Shown here: piece after piece, positions 17,567 through 26,041 of the stretch
Layout of the letters: each line of letters begins with the position of its first letter
How positions within the stretch are numbered: the stretch's first letter is position 1
IMG/VR virus record: IMGVR_UViG_3300008267_001520
Location: 1-38,847 of that record
Reading direction: 5' to 3' (one strand)
DNA length: 38,847 nucleotides
Source of the DNA: a virus
Program-made: the position numbers and the translations under genes
The notes under the pieces: generated by a model
Databases searched by the model: none
The model's input: only the letters and a program-made list of their open reading frames with translations
Told to the model about the DNA's origin: nothing

Positions 17567-20500
17567 TTATCTTTGATATATTTTACCACCGTATCTACTT
17601 TCATCTGAAATTACACCTTTAGCTATATCGGCAACACGTTTTGCCATTTGTTTAGAGAATGCAATATCATTCTTTTCGTAACTATTTGTATCAGAACCAT
17701 AAGTAGCTTTACCAGATCTATCAATATTGATAGAAATATTTGTAGCATTATTATTTGTATTATTATTTGTGCTTGTGCTATTATTATTTGTGCTATTAGA
17801 CATTGCGCCAGCATTCATAGCATTCATTGCGCCTAGTCCGTATTTTCGAACTGCGCTATTATTCATTACATATTCGCCACCAGTCAATAAAGCTGGAATA
17901 GTGTCTGATAACCTAGATCCATGAGGAACAAATCCACCTGAATTGAATCCTATCATTCCTCCTCTTTGACTTCCGATAGTTGTACTGAAGCTTGATACGT
18001 TTGAAGAACCCATGCCAGATCCTAAACTTGCTGGTTTAGCCTTTGCAGCACCACTACTTACAGCGCTTCCAGACGCACCTGCTTTAGCCAAACCACTCAT
18101 TCCAGCCGCCAAGAATAAAGATCCAGCAGTTCCAACCAAACTACTAATCAACTGAGCGTTCTTTTGTTTTTTAGCGAATGCGTCTTGAACACGTTTTTGT
18201 TCATTTGCAATAGCTTTTTCTCTCATTTTTTTGAAATAATCAGATTCAGAATATGCATAAGCTGTATAATCATTTTCATTTATAGCTCCAATATTTGATC
18301 TATTATATAATAGATTTTTTGTATAATCCATTTCTTGATCTTTATTCAAAGCCATTTCAGCTTCCATAGAAACATTTCCGCCAGACGCGAAACGAGGAGC
18401 CTGTTCAAAATTAAAAGTGTCTAAGGATTTTTTCCCACCCAATCTCTTTACGGCTTCTCTATTTAAAACATATTCACCATTTTCAAGCATAGCTGGATAT
18501 CTATCACCAGAACCCATACCGCTTACATATTGACCATTATTCGCTCTAATAACTCCTCCATGTTGATAGCCTATTCCTCTTGCAGAAACATTGCCCCCAG
18601 CTTGACCAAATAAAGCTCCAATACCAATTGAACCCAAAGCTTTTCCTATAGCCGCTCTTAAAACTTCTTGCATAAGAGTTTGACCAAAAGTAATAGCCAT
18701 ATCTTGAAAAGCATCTCCAATATCTTTAGTGCCTTTAGCTACATCCATCAAAGCATTAGTCATTCCATCTGCAAACATAGATGGAATTTCACGACCGAGT
18801 TTATATCCAATTCTATCAGCATCATCAATTAAAGAACTGAATCCTTCTTTGAACCCATATCTCATAGAAACGGATCTTCTTGCATTCCTTTCTTCTTCAT
18901 CATTTATTCTTTTTGCGATTTCTTCTTCCCTTATTTTACCTTGAATGATCTCTTGTTGAATATATTTTAGACTTTGTAATGTATTTTTTCTTTTTTTCTC
19001 TTCTTCTCCAGCAAATTTTAATTGCTCAACCTCAGAAATAGCTAGTTCTAAACTTTCAGAACTAGTTATATCTCTAACTCTTAAAGATCGAGCTTGCGCT
19101 CTTTGCAGAAATCCTCGGTTTTCAGTTGGAGATTCAGCATCAAGTCTATCAGCCTGAGCTATCAAATCTTTTCTTTGAATATCCATTATTTCTTTATATC
19201 CGGATTGAGCGGATCTTGCTTTTTCAATTGCTTGTTCTGAAATTCTTTTTTGAGAAGCATCCGCTCTTAATCTTGCTTTTTCAGTCGCTCTTCCTAATAC
19301 TCCCATTCCTAAAAAATTTCCTTCGTCAGCTAATCGACGCTCCATCGCATCTATTTCTAATTCAACTGTCGTTTTTCTTTCTAATTCTCGTCTTTGGCTT
19401 AAACCAGCCAATTCAATCTCTTGTTCCAATATATCAGATAAAATTAAATTATTTTTAGATTTAATTTCTTCTAGACCATATTGATTTCTTAATAAATTTT
19501 GATCATTTGTATATTTTTTACCCCTCTCTGACTCAGCAAGCGTAAAATTTCTTGTATTAGCGGTAAACATTTCATTAGCTTTAGGAGTTTCTGTGATTTG
19601 AGTTTTACCACTTAAAGTGGTAATCAAACCTTTCATATCACCTGTTTTTAAAAATTTATCAAAAGCTGGTTTTAATTGCTCTCTAATAAATGTTTCATCT
19701 TCAATTTCACTTGTCAAAGCTGCTAAATTTTTTGAATAAAAATCAAGAATCACTGAAGTGCTATTCGCTTTAAATTGAGCGGCTAATTTTTCAAGATTAA
19801 AGTCTCTTTTTATAGAAATAGCTTGCAACGCATCAATTGAAAAAGTTTCAATTCCTTGTTGAAAATCAAAAATAGCTGCTTTAATTTTTTCATCAAAATC
19901 GCTTTTTTCTAAATCTTCATTGATGTTATTTGTTTTTTTGGCTATGTCTTCTTCAACAGATAATCTAGCTTTTCTTAAATTACCTTGTTTTATTAATTTT
20001 TCTCTTAGAGCTTTTGCTTCGTCGGCATTCAGATTGCCAATTTCATTAAAAGCTGTAGCTATGTCTTTACCACTTGCACCAAAAAATAACGTTAAATACC
20101 TTTTTGTTCTTTCTTTGAATTGTTCGGAATCTTTTTTTAGATTTGGAGATTCTACTGATACTAATTTTTCTATATCAGCGCCAAGACTAGATATGATAGT
20201 AAGTCTATTTTTTTGAAACTGCATTGCTTCCGCTCTATTTGTTCCAGGATTTAATTCAAAATATTTTGTTACGCCTTCTTGAACTCTTTTTATTTCTTGT
20301 GGCGCTGAATCTGAAAAAGCTGCATATAGATTTGATGCGACTTCGCGAGGATCTTCAACACCTTTTTGTGCGCTTGATGTGAAGAAACTTCCTTCTCTAA
20401 GCGCTGAAAGAGCCGCTGAAGCAGATTGTCTTCTTCTTAAATCTGTATTAAAAGTTTGCAAAGCTTTTGACATGCTTTCAATATCACCTTTTGTTTTAGT

Positions 20501-23356
20501 AAAAGCTTCTGCTAATTTAGCATCTTTAATTTCAAGAAAACTATTTGATACTGCTTTTGATGCCGCTTTGATTTGAGATTCATTTGCGCCAGACGCTATT
20601 AAACGAGATAATTCTTGTTGTTTTTGTATATAATCAGAACCAGCCGATGAAGTTTTCTGCATTACTTCAATATTCTCTTGATCAATTTTTACCAACTCTT
20701 CTGTTGTTAACTGTGCAGCATTTAAAGCCGATGTTAGTCCAACAAGACTCCCGATTGTACCGCCAATTATAACCCCAGGAAGACCAAATGAAGCTCCGAT
20801 ACCTGCACCTGTGGTAGCAGCACTTAGACCCGTACTAAGCAATGACTGACCAACTCTTTCGCCAGATGTCATTTGAGTTCTCTGTCTATCGCCAAAAGCA
20901 AATTGTTCTGCAAATCCTGCTACTACAGGCCCTGCTAAAGATATTGCAGTACTAGCTTTCGAAAGACCTTTGGAAAATCTTGTTAATCTTGAATTACTAG
21001 CACCACCACCAGTACCGCCAGCACTACCACCAGCAGCAGCTACTTCTCTATTTAAAATCCTAGTTAAACTTGTTTGCGCTTTTGCAGATAAACCGGCTTG
21101 AGTATTTAAAGTGCTAAATGCAGTTGTGGCTTGTTGAGCATTCATTGCTCCATTTCTCAAAGCATTAATTATTCTATTAAATTCATCTCTAGCTCTTCTT
21201 TCTTGATCTGCTAAACTAAACCCTAAACCAGCAGAATATTGCGAAATACCACTACTAGGATCTACTACCGATCCTCTTCCAGAGTATCTATAAGATCTAG
21301 GAGCAAAATTTGGTACAAATCCTTTATTCATTAATCCAGCAGCTTTTTGACCTCTCATCGAATCACTCAAAGCATTACTTAAACCACCATGATCAGCAAT
21401 TGCGGAACTAAATGTTGGTTGACCGCTATTTCTGATGTGTGGAAAAGGTTTAGTATCAAAGATAGCTTTGTTACCACTCATGCTTTCTTCTAAGCCCATT
21501 ACTGCTTGTTTGTATGCAAAATTAGGTATAAAACCATCATATGTAGTATTTTTCTTAGCTTCGTATCTTCTTAATAAACCATCAGTAACTTTTGTGAGTT
21601 TTGCGCTTATTGATGGATCTACATTTGAATATTTATCTTTAACAATTGATGCAGCGGCCATTTCAAATTCGCTGAAATTTGCACCAGCATTTCTACCAGT
21701 AGGATCAGTAAATTTTGGTCTGTTCGAAACAGCAATCATTGAGCTAACTTTTTTAGCTAATACTGGATTTTCTTTTTCGAGATTCGCAAGTTTTTTATTC
21801 ATGAATCCAGTGACTGATCCAGAAATGTTTCTGAAATCTTGTTTCAACTCTAACATGCTGTATGAACCATCAGCTATTCTATATAATAAATCAAAATCAT
21901 TCTCATTTGCTATATCGCTTATAGGTTTGTCTCTAAATCCAACTTCTGATGGTCTTATTACTTGTTTAGATCCTAAAGCTATATTTAATGCAGATCTAAT
22001 AAAATCTTCATGCAAGTAAGAAAGCATGTTAGCATTTCCTTTTTTAGCGTATTCATGATCTGAACCTCTTCCATAAGTAGGAAAATCTCCCATCTTGAAA
22101 AGGTCTGCATCACCAGCAGCATTTTTATATTTACTAGAATATTTTTTAAACCAAGGAATACTTGCTGTAGTCATTGGAGTAGCAAAATTAGGAATAAAAC
22201 CGTCAAATAAAGGTATATTAGACGGATCAGTTGTTTTATTCTTTTTTTCTCTTTCGATGATCTTTTTAGATCTTGCGAAAAGATTAGCGTGTGTATATGG
22301 CGCTCTAAAAATATCAGCATTTTTATTTTGTTCTAATCTCTGGTCATAATCTGTACTCGCTGTTTTTGGAAGTATAAGACAACGGCCTTTTAATTTACCA
22401 TCACCAAAATTAGGATCATTATATGCAGCTTTTCCTGATAACTTAGCTTCTCTAATAGCGTATTTACCAATATCAACATCGGCTTTTACTTTATTTTCAG
22501 TCAATGATAAGTAAGATTCTCCACGAAGCAAAGATTCAAAAATTCTTCCTGCTAATATTTTATATTCTCCTTGCCCTTCCTTATCAAAATCTTTTGCCGC
22601 TAATCCAGTAATAGCAAAATTAGGAATAAATCCACTATTCATGTATGGATCAACACCTGTTCTACTTATAGCATTCTGTCTATGTGCGCGACCAGCTTTT
22701 GATCCAGCAGGAGGATTAATAAAAGGTTGAGCAAAACCAGGAATATATTTTACATCTTCAGCGGTATTCATTACTCCACCGACAGGAGAAGAAACAACTT
22801 TGCCGGGAGCGTATCCACCAGCTTGTGCGCCAACTACTTCAGCCATTCTTGTAGCAGCAGGAATATATCCTCCTGCGCGAGTGACTTGTAATCCACCAGA
22901 TCCTTTTACTCTTACTCCTTGAGTAGCTAATTGAGCAGCCAATTGTTTAGCAAGAGTTGACTGTGTTTGATATTCTGCTGTCTGCTGTCTAGCTATTTGA
23001 AGCAGCAATTGCGCTTGCGCTGCTTGATTACCCATCAGTCCCGCAAGAGCCTGAGAAGCTGGCCCTTGTTGCTGCATGATTTGCAAAATAGATTGTTCAA
23101 TATTTTTTCTATTCTGTGTTTCTGTAGTAATGCCAGCAATCTGAGGCAAAGCCTGAGCTAGATAAGTAAAAGAATTTTGTATTAATTTGAAAAGCGTAAA
23201 GAAAGCAGCAATAGCACCGGGACCAGCTATTACATTTCTAATACCTTTTAATAAACCATTTGCAAAAGTAGAACCAACTCCTTCTCCTTCAAGAATTTCA
23301 TTCATTGATTCAACGAATGATTTTAATTGTTCTGTCTCTTTGTAAAGCACCAGCAT
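17567..23356 (-). CDS. Tape measure protein, main body with FIPNFA-bounded nuclease-like modules
   Basis: 1929 codons; really the continuation of the TP901-type N-terminus at 23310-24260, entered by a +1 frame change. Layout: hydrophobic helices ~40-75; Gln/Ala-rich region 85-150; four heptads GF(I/V)PNFA at residues 242, 386, 608 and 679 bounding three modules; Gly/Ala-rich hydrophobic stretch ~820-870; long charged helical and coiled-coil region to ~1540; hydrophobic ITFGQTLMQEVLRAAIGKALGSIGIG; then two copies of the tape measure C-terminal motif GG...GD/SDxxPAxLxxGEYVxNxxAVxxxG (around residues 1600-1640 and 1800-1840). A tape measure sets tail length and passes into the host envelope at DNA ejection. 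Family rule of about 0.15 nm per residue would give roughly 270-335 nm of tail. The two modules at 249-607 are unusual. Confidence 0.88.
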   Translation of the reverse strand: MLVLYKETEQLKSFVESMNEILEGEGVGSTFANGLLKGIRNVIAGPGAIAAFFTLFKLIQNSFTYLAQALPQIAGITTETQNRKNIEQSILQIMQQQGPASQALAGLMGNQAAQAQLLLQIARQQTAEYQTQSTLAKQLAAQLATQGVRVKGSGGLQVTRAGGYIPAATRMAEVVGAQAGGYAPGKVVSSPVGGVMNTAEDVKYIPGFAQPFINPPAGSKAGRAHRQNAISRTGVDPYMNSGFIPNFAITGLAAKDFDKEGQGEYKILAGRIFESLLRGESYLSLTENKVKADVDIGKYAIREAKLSGKAAYNDPNFGDGKLKGRCLILPKTASTDYDQRLEQNKNADIFRAPYTHANLFARSKKIIEREKKNKTTDPSNIPLFDGFIPNFATPMTTASIPWFKKYSSKYKNAAGDADLFKMGDFPTYGRGSDHEYAKKGNANMLSYLHEDFIRSALNIALGSKQVIRPSEVGFRDKPISDIANENDFDLLYRIADGSYSMLELKQDFRNISGSVTGFMNKKLANLEKENPVLAKKVSSMIAVSNRPKFTDPTGRNAGANFSEFEMAAASIVKDKYSNVDPSISAKLTKVTDGLLRRYEAKKNTTYDGFIPNFAYKQAVMGLEESMSGNKAIFDTKPFPHIRNSGQPTFSSAIADHGGLSNALSDSMRGQKAAGLMNKGFVPNFAPRSYRYSGRGSVVDPSSGISQYSAGLGFSLADQERRARDEFNRIINALRNGAMNAQQATTAFSTLNTQAGLSAKAQTSLTRILNREVAAAGGSAGGTGGGASNSRLTRFSKGLSKASTAISLAGPVVAGFAEQFAFGDRQRTQMTSGERVGQSLLSTGLSAATTGAGIGASFGLPGVIIGGTIGSLVGLTSALNAAQLTTEELVKIDQENIEVMQKTSSAGSDYIQKQQELSRLIASGANESQIKAASKAVSNSFLEIKDAKLAEAFTKTKGDIESMSKALQTFNTDLRRRQSASAALSALREGSFFTSSAQKGVEDPREVASNLYAAFSDSAPQEIKRVQEGVTKYFELNPGTNRAEAMQFQKNRLTIISSLGADIEKLVSVESPNLKKDSEQFKERTKRYLTLFFGASGKDIATAFNEIGNLNADEAKALREKLIKQGNLRKARLSVEEDIAKKTNNINEDLEKSDFDEKIKAAIFDFQQGIETFSIDALQAISIKRDFNLEKLAAQFKANSTSVILDFYSKNLAALTSEIEDETFIREQLKPAFDKFLKTGDMKGLITTLSGKTQITETPKANEMFTANTRNFTLAESERGKKYTNDQNLLRNQYGLEEIKSKNNLILSDILEQEIELAGLSQRRELERKTTVELEIDAMERRLADEGNFLGMGVLGRATEKARLRADASQKRISEQAIEKARSAQSGYKEIMDIQRKDLIAQADRLDAESPTENRGFLQRAQARSLRVRDITSSESLELAISEVEQLKFAGEEEKKRKNTLQSLKYIQQEIIQGKIREEEIAKRINDEEERNARRSVSMRYGFKEGFSSLIDDADRIGYKLGREIPSMFADGMTNALMDVAKGTKDIGDAFQDMAITFGQTLMQEVLRAAIGKALGSIGIGALFGQAGGNVSARGIGYQHGGVIRANNGQYVSGMGSGDRYPAMLENGEYVLNREAVKRLGGKKSLDTFNFEQAPRFASGGNVSMEAEMALNKDQEMDYTKNLLYNRSNIGAINENDYTAYAYSESDYFKKMREKAIANEQKRVQDAFAKKQKNAQLISSLVGTAGSLFLAAGMSGLAKAGASGSAVSSGAAKAKPASLGSGMGSSNVSSFSTTIGSQRGGMIGFNSGGFVPHGSRLSDTIPALLTGGEYVMNNSAVRKYGLGAMNAMNAGAMSNSTNNNSTSTNNNTNNNATNISINIDRSGKATYGSDTNSYEKNDIAFSKQMAKRVADIAKGVISDESRYGGKIYQR
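21323..21514 (-). other. Tape measure module 3, unrecognised short domain
   Basis: Residues 615-678 between heptads 3 and 4. Contains AIFDTKPFPHIRNSGQP, then IADHGGLSNALSDSM and a short basic helix. No catalytic pattern recognised. Its His, Asp and Gly-Gly residues look conserved in type but I cannot name a family. Confidence 0.4.
21536..22180 (-). other. Tape measure module 2: PD-(D/E)XK nuclease-like
   Basis: Residues 393-607, between GFIPNFA heptads 2 and 3. YLHEDFIRSAL gives a helix Glu450; ENDFDLLY gives Asp487/Asp489; MLELKQDF gives Glu503-x-Lys505 on a following strand. The E...D...E-x-K order is the same as in module 1 but the surrounding sequence is different, so this is not a simple duplication. 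The C-terminal part is helical and basic. Confidence 0.5.
22202..22612 (-). other. Tape measure module 1: PD-(D/E)XK nuclease-like
   Basis: Residues 249-385 of the tape measure ORF, between two GFIPNFA heptads. It shows GRIFESLL (Glu274), then KADVDI (Asp293/Asp295) and, seven residues later, REAKLSG (Glu303-x-Lys305), the order and spacing of the PD-(D/E)XK active site (helix Glu, strand Asp, strand E-x-K). The remainder is basic. Whether it is an active nuclease is inference. Confidence 0.5.
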
Positions 23357-24260
23357 ACACGCCTTGTGATTTATTTAAATCTCCGACAATAGCTTTAAGA
23401 ATGTTAACCTGATAAACACCTGCAACTTGTTCAGATAATTGCGCTCTTTGAGCGTCAGCCAAATTTTTATACGCACCAGCAAAATTTTGAAGAATTGTAA
23501 CTGCTGGCAAAATGTTACCTTGAACATCTCTAACCGCAATATTAAAAGCTTCTAATTGGTCCAGTGTTTCGCTGCGCTGCAAACGTGTAAAAATTGTTTT
23601 TAATGCGTTACCAATAACTGCACCACCTCTTGCAGTACTTTGTTGAGCGGCTGTAACCAACGCATTCAACTGATCTAAGCTTACTCCCGCTTCTTGTGCT
23701 GCTTGACCTGTACGAGATAACGCTTCTGCCAAATCTCCTGCTCCAACAGCGTAATCTTGCTCAACCGCAACTAGCTTATTTAATATTTGAGTTGTTGTTA
23801 CCCCAGTTGCAGCAAAACCGTTTACAGTCGAAGTTAAAGCATCTACAGCATTTGCAGTTCCTATTCCTGCTAATCTTGTTAAAGTCAAAGCGTCTTTTGT
23901 TCTTGTTAAAACGTCTTCAGCTTTTAAACCTTGACGAGAGAATTCAAGAGCGGCTTTAGAAGCGTCATCAAATGTAGAAGCCGTTTGCTTACCAACATTA
24001 AATAATTCAGTACTAAACTTTTGCAATTGACTAGTGCTTAAACCGAATACACGATTAATATCTGCAAGATTTTTTTCTACATCTATAGTGACACTAGCTA
24101 ATTCTTTAAAACTACGAATAACACCGCCAAGAACAGCAGTAGAAGCACCGAAATTAAGCTGATTATTCTGAGCGAATCTTTGATTGTACGCTTGAACACC
24201 AGCCTGAATAGAAGCGGTTAATGCTGCTTGATTGGCGGCGACATTAATTTGAACTGCCAT
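23310..24260 (-). CDS. Tape measure protein, N-terminal TP901-type domain
   Basis: 316 residues. Strong match by pattern to the TP901/PhageMin_Tail core: VEKNLADINRVFG, FDDASKAALEFSRQGL, AVDALTSTVNGFAATGV, LNKLVAVEQDYAVGAGDLAEALSRTGQAAQEAGV, and TARGGAVIGNALKTIFTRLQR. The ORF ends QRDRTIKIIR-TGA, while the +1 frame continues as ETEQLKSFVESMNEILEG into the 1929-aa ORF. Removing one A from the CAAAGAG stretch gives ALQETEQLKSF, a natural helix. So 17567-24260 is most likely one protein of ~2230 residues. The start has AAGGA seven to eight bases upstream (AAGGAATATG), one of the few clear Shine-Dalgarno sites here, preceded by a CGTGTAA motif. Confidence 0.88.
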   Translation of the reverse strand: MAVQINVAANQAALTASIQAGVQAYNQRFAQNNQLNFGASTAVLGGVIRSFKELASVTIDVEKNLADINRVFGLSTSQLQKFSTELFNVGKQTASTFDDASKAALEFSRQGLKAEDVLTRTKDALTLTRLAGIGTANAVDALTSTVNGFAATGVTTTQILNKLVAVEQDYAVGAGDLAEALSRTGQAAQEAGVSLDQLNALVTAAQQSTARGGAVIGNALKTIFTRLQRSETLDQLEAFNIAVRDVQGNILPAVTILQNFAGAYKNLADAQRAQLSEQVAGVYQVNILKAIVGDLNKSQGVYAGALQRDRTIKIIR

Positions 24261-24288
24261 ATTCCTTATTTACACGTTAAATTATTAA

Positions 24289-25284
24289 TTATCCGAATAT
24301 TTTCATCATATCTTCCATACTCAAAGAACCGCCCTTCTTCTTAGCTTCATCAGCTAAAGAAAGAGTTTTTTGACCTTTCGCCTTCAATCCTACATATTCA
24401 AGATCTTCGGATGTTGCGCCAACTATTGAAGTAGCTTGATTTTCTTTGTTATTCTTATTTTCTATCACCTTCTTAGCATTTTCATTAGCATTTACATAAT
24501 CAATAATTTTATCAGGATCATTGCGTATTTCTTGAGGCATTTTATCATTCTGTTGAAATACATTCTTAAAAAAACGAGCGTAAATAAGTAATTTTACTTG
24601 ATTGTATGTTAATTCACAAACTGATTTACCAAAAAATTCAGTAGGATTTTCAGCAAATGGCATATATAAATTAAAAAAATCTTGCAATACTAAATACTGA
24701 ATTGTGTTATCATTTATATTTTTATATACTTCTGAGTATTGTTTTATAATACAAGTTAGCGTTTCTGAATCTATATTATCAAATTGATCTTCTTCAAAAG
24801 CTGATTTTGATAGACTTTTATCTTTATAAAGACATTTTAAAATATAAAAATCATTTACTCTTTCTTCAGCATAACTTTCAGCAGTTCTATTAAAGAAAGC
24901 GGCTTTAGTATTTTTAAGATCGTATAATCTTTTTTGTCCCGACTCTATATCTGCATTTATTCTTTGTATTTCTGATTTTAAATATAATGATTTCTTCTGT
25001 TTATTGAGATTGTCAATAAAATCTTCTTCTTGTTTTATTAAGGACTCTTGTCTTGTAGACCATTGTTTTTCTTCGATAAGTTGTTTTAAAATTTCATCAT
25101 TAGTAGGAACACCGCGACTTTTCGCTTCATCAAAATAATGATCGTAGATCTGATCTATATCGACCTGATCTTCTAAAGACAAATGCTTTAAATAAAAAAG
25201 ATTCTCTAAAACTTTTATTTCAGAGAATCCATTTTTAATATCCCGAAAAGCTTTCTTATATTTATTCTGTTGGGACTGTTCCAT
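24289..25284 (-). CDS. Tail assembly chaperone candidate (gpT position)
   Basis: 331 residues, mostly charged alpha-helix with a likely coiled coil at ~95-150 (EEDFIDNLNKQKKSLYLKSEIQRINADIESGQKRLYDL). C-terminus ends in a Lys/Gly/Met tail (KKKGGSLSMEDMMKIFG). It lies directly before the tape measure and overlaps the preceding ORF by 23 bases in the +1 frame, the position of the lambda G/G-T pair. GGAG six bases before the ATG supports an independent start. A +1 fusion product is possible (frame-0 stop context GAA-TAA-A, or GTC-CCA). Chaperone role is inferred from position and composition only. Confidence 0.65.
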   Translation of the reverse strand: MEQSQQNKYKKAFRDIKNGFSEIKVLENLFYLKHLSLEDQVDIDQIYDHYFDEAKSRGVPTNDEILKQLIEEKQWSTRQESLIKQEEDFIDNLNKQKKSLYLKSEIQRINADIESGQKRLYDLKNTKAAFFNRTAESYAEERVNDFYILKCLYKDKSLSKSAFEEDQFDNIDSETLTCIIKQYSEVYKNINDNTIQYLVLQDFFNLYMPFAENPTEFFGKSVCELTYNQVKLLIYARFFKNVFQQNDKMPQEIRNDPDKIIDYVNANENAKKVIENKNNKENQATSIVGATSEDLEYVGLKAKGQKTLSLADEAKKKGGSLSMEDMMKIFG

Positions 25285-26041
25285 CTATTTCTCCAATGAT
25301 TCTATCGAATTCTTCCTTTTCGGTATTGCTCGTAAAGAACCAATAACTAATTATACTAGCTAGTTTACTGTAGCACTTTTCATAAATTTCATTCTTGTTT
25401 TCCTCATAATCAAACATGGCGGCTTCTTTAATTTCAAAAGTCTTACCAGGAAACAACCATTCAAATTCAGCATTTTTCTTACTGTTGTCTTTAAATTGAG
25501 TAAGATTTAGAACATACCATAGAATTGCTCTATTCTGAGCTTTGATATCTGCTGTATGATTAAACAAAGTCATATAACTAGTTTCTTTTTCAATCAATGT
25601 CTTACGACGCTGAAGAATTTCTGAAGTTACCTTTTCAATCTTTTGCTTATAGTCTTCATCACGTTCCGACTCTGGTTTTAGATTAAGAATAGTTAATCTG
25701 CTTTGCAGATCTCCAATTTCTCCAGCGGCAGAAACCATGATCTTAGCATCGCTATCGCTAATCAAACCACCAGTGTCGCTATATTTATTTAGCAACATCG
25801 CCTTCGTCAAAATACCATTTCGGATGCATCGGCTCATTTCAATACTAAATTCCATGTCAGCCTCCTGCATTTGTTTACGATTTGGCTGAAGAATATTAAT
25901 TTCAACAGGAATCTGCTTCTTTACTTTTTCTTTATAAGTTCTTGTGACCTGTTCTCCTTGCTCATTTGTTACCGTTTCAGTCTTATCTTCTTCGACCTCG
26001 GCATTTTTAAAAATATTGAAACTATACAGAGACTTTGACAT
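25262..26041 (-). CDS. Tail assembly chaperone candidate (gpG position)
   Basis: 259 residues. N-terminus SLYSFNIFKNAEVEEDKTETV, then a conserved-looking block EADMEFSIEMSRCIRNGILTKAMLLNKYSDTGGLISDSD, which I associate with a chaperone-like family before tape measure genes in environmental phages (from memory, not verified). The rest is helical, with ILWYVLNLTQFKD and a FEWLFPG turn. It is the first gene of the long leftward unit and shares a 55-bp divergent spacer with the 151-aa gene. There is no Shine-Dalgarno; TATAAATAAATT lies just before the ATG. Expected to bind the tape measure during tail assembly. Confidence 0.65.
   Translation of the reverse strand: MSKSLYSFNIFKNAEVEEDKTETVTNEQGEQVTRTYKEKVKKQIPVEINILQPNRKQMQEADMEFSIEMSRCIRNGILTKAMLLNKYSDTGGLISDSDAKIMVSAAGEIGDLQSRLTILNLKPESERDEDYKQKIEKVTSEILQRRKTLIEKETSYMTLFNHTADIKAQNRAILWYVLNLTQFKDNSKKNAEFEWLFPGKTFEIKEAAMFDYEENKNEIYEKCYSKLASIISYWFFTSNTEKEEFDRIIGEIDGTVPTE

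Noticed and set aside
21435-22019. 194-aa plus-strand ORF opposite the tape measure
   Set aside because: Antisense to a well-supported coding frame, no initiation signal and no recognisable domain.
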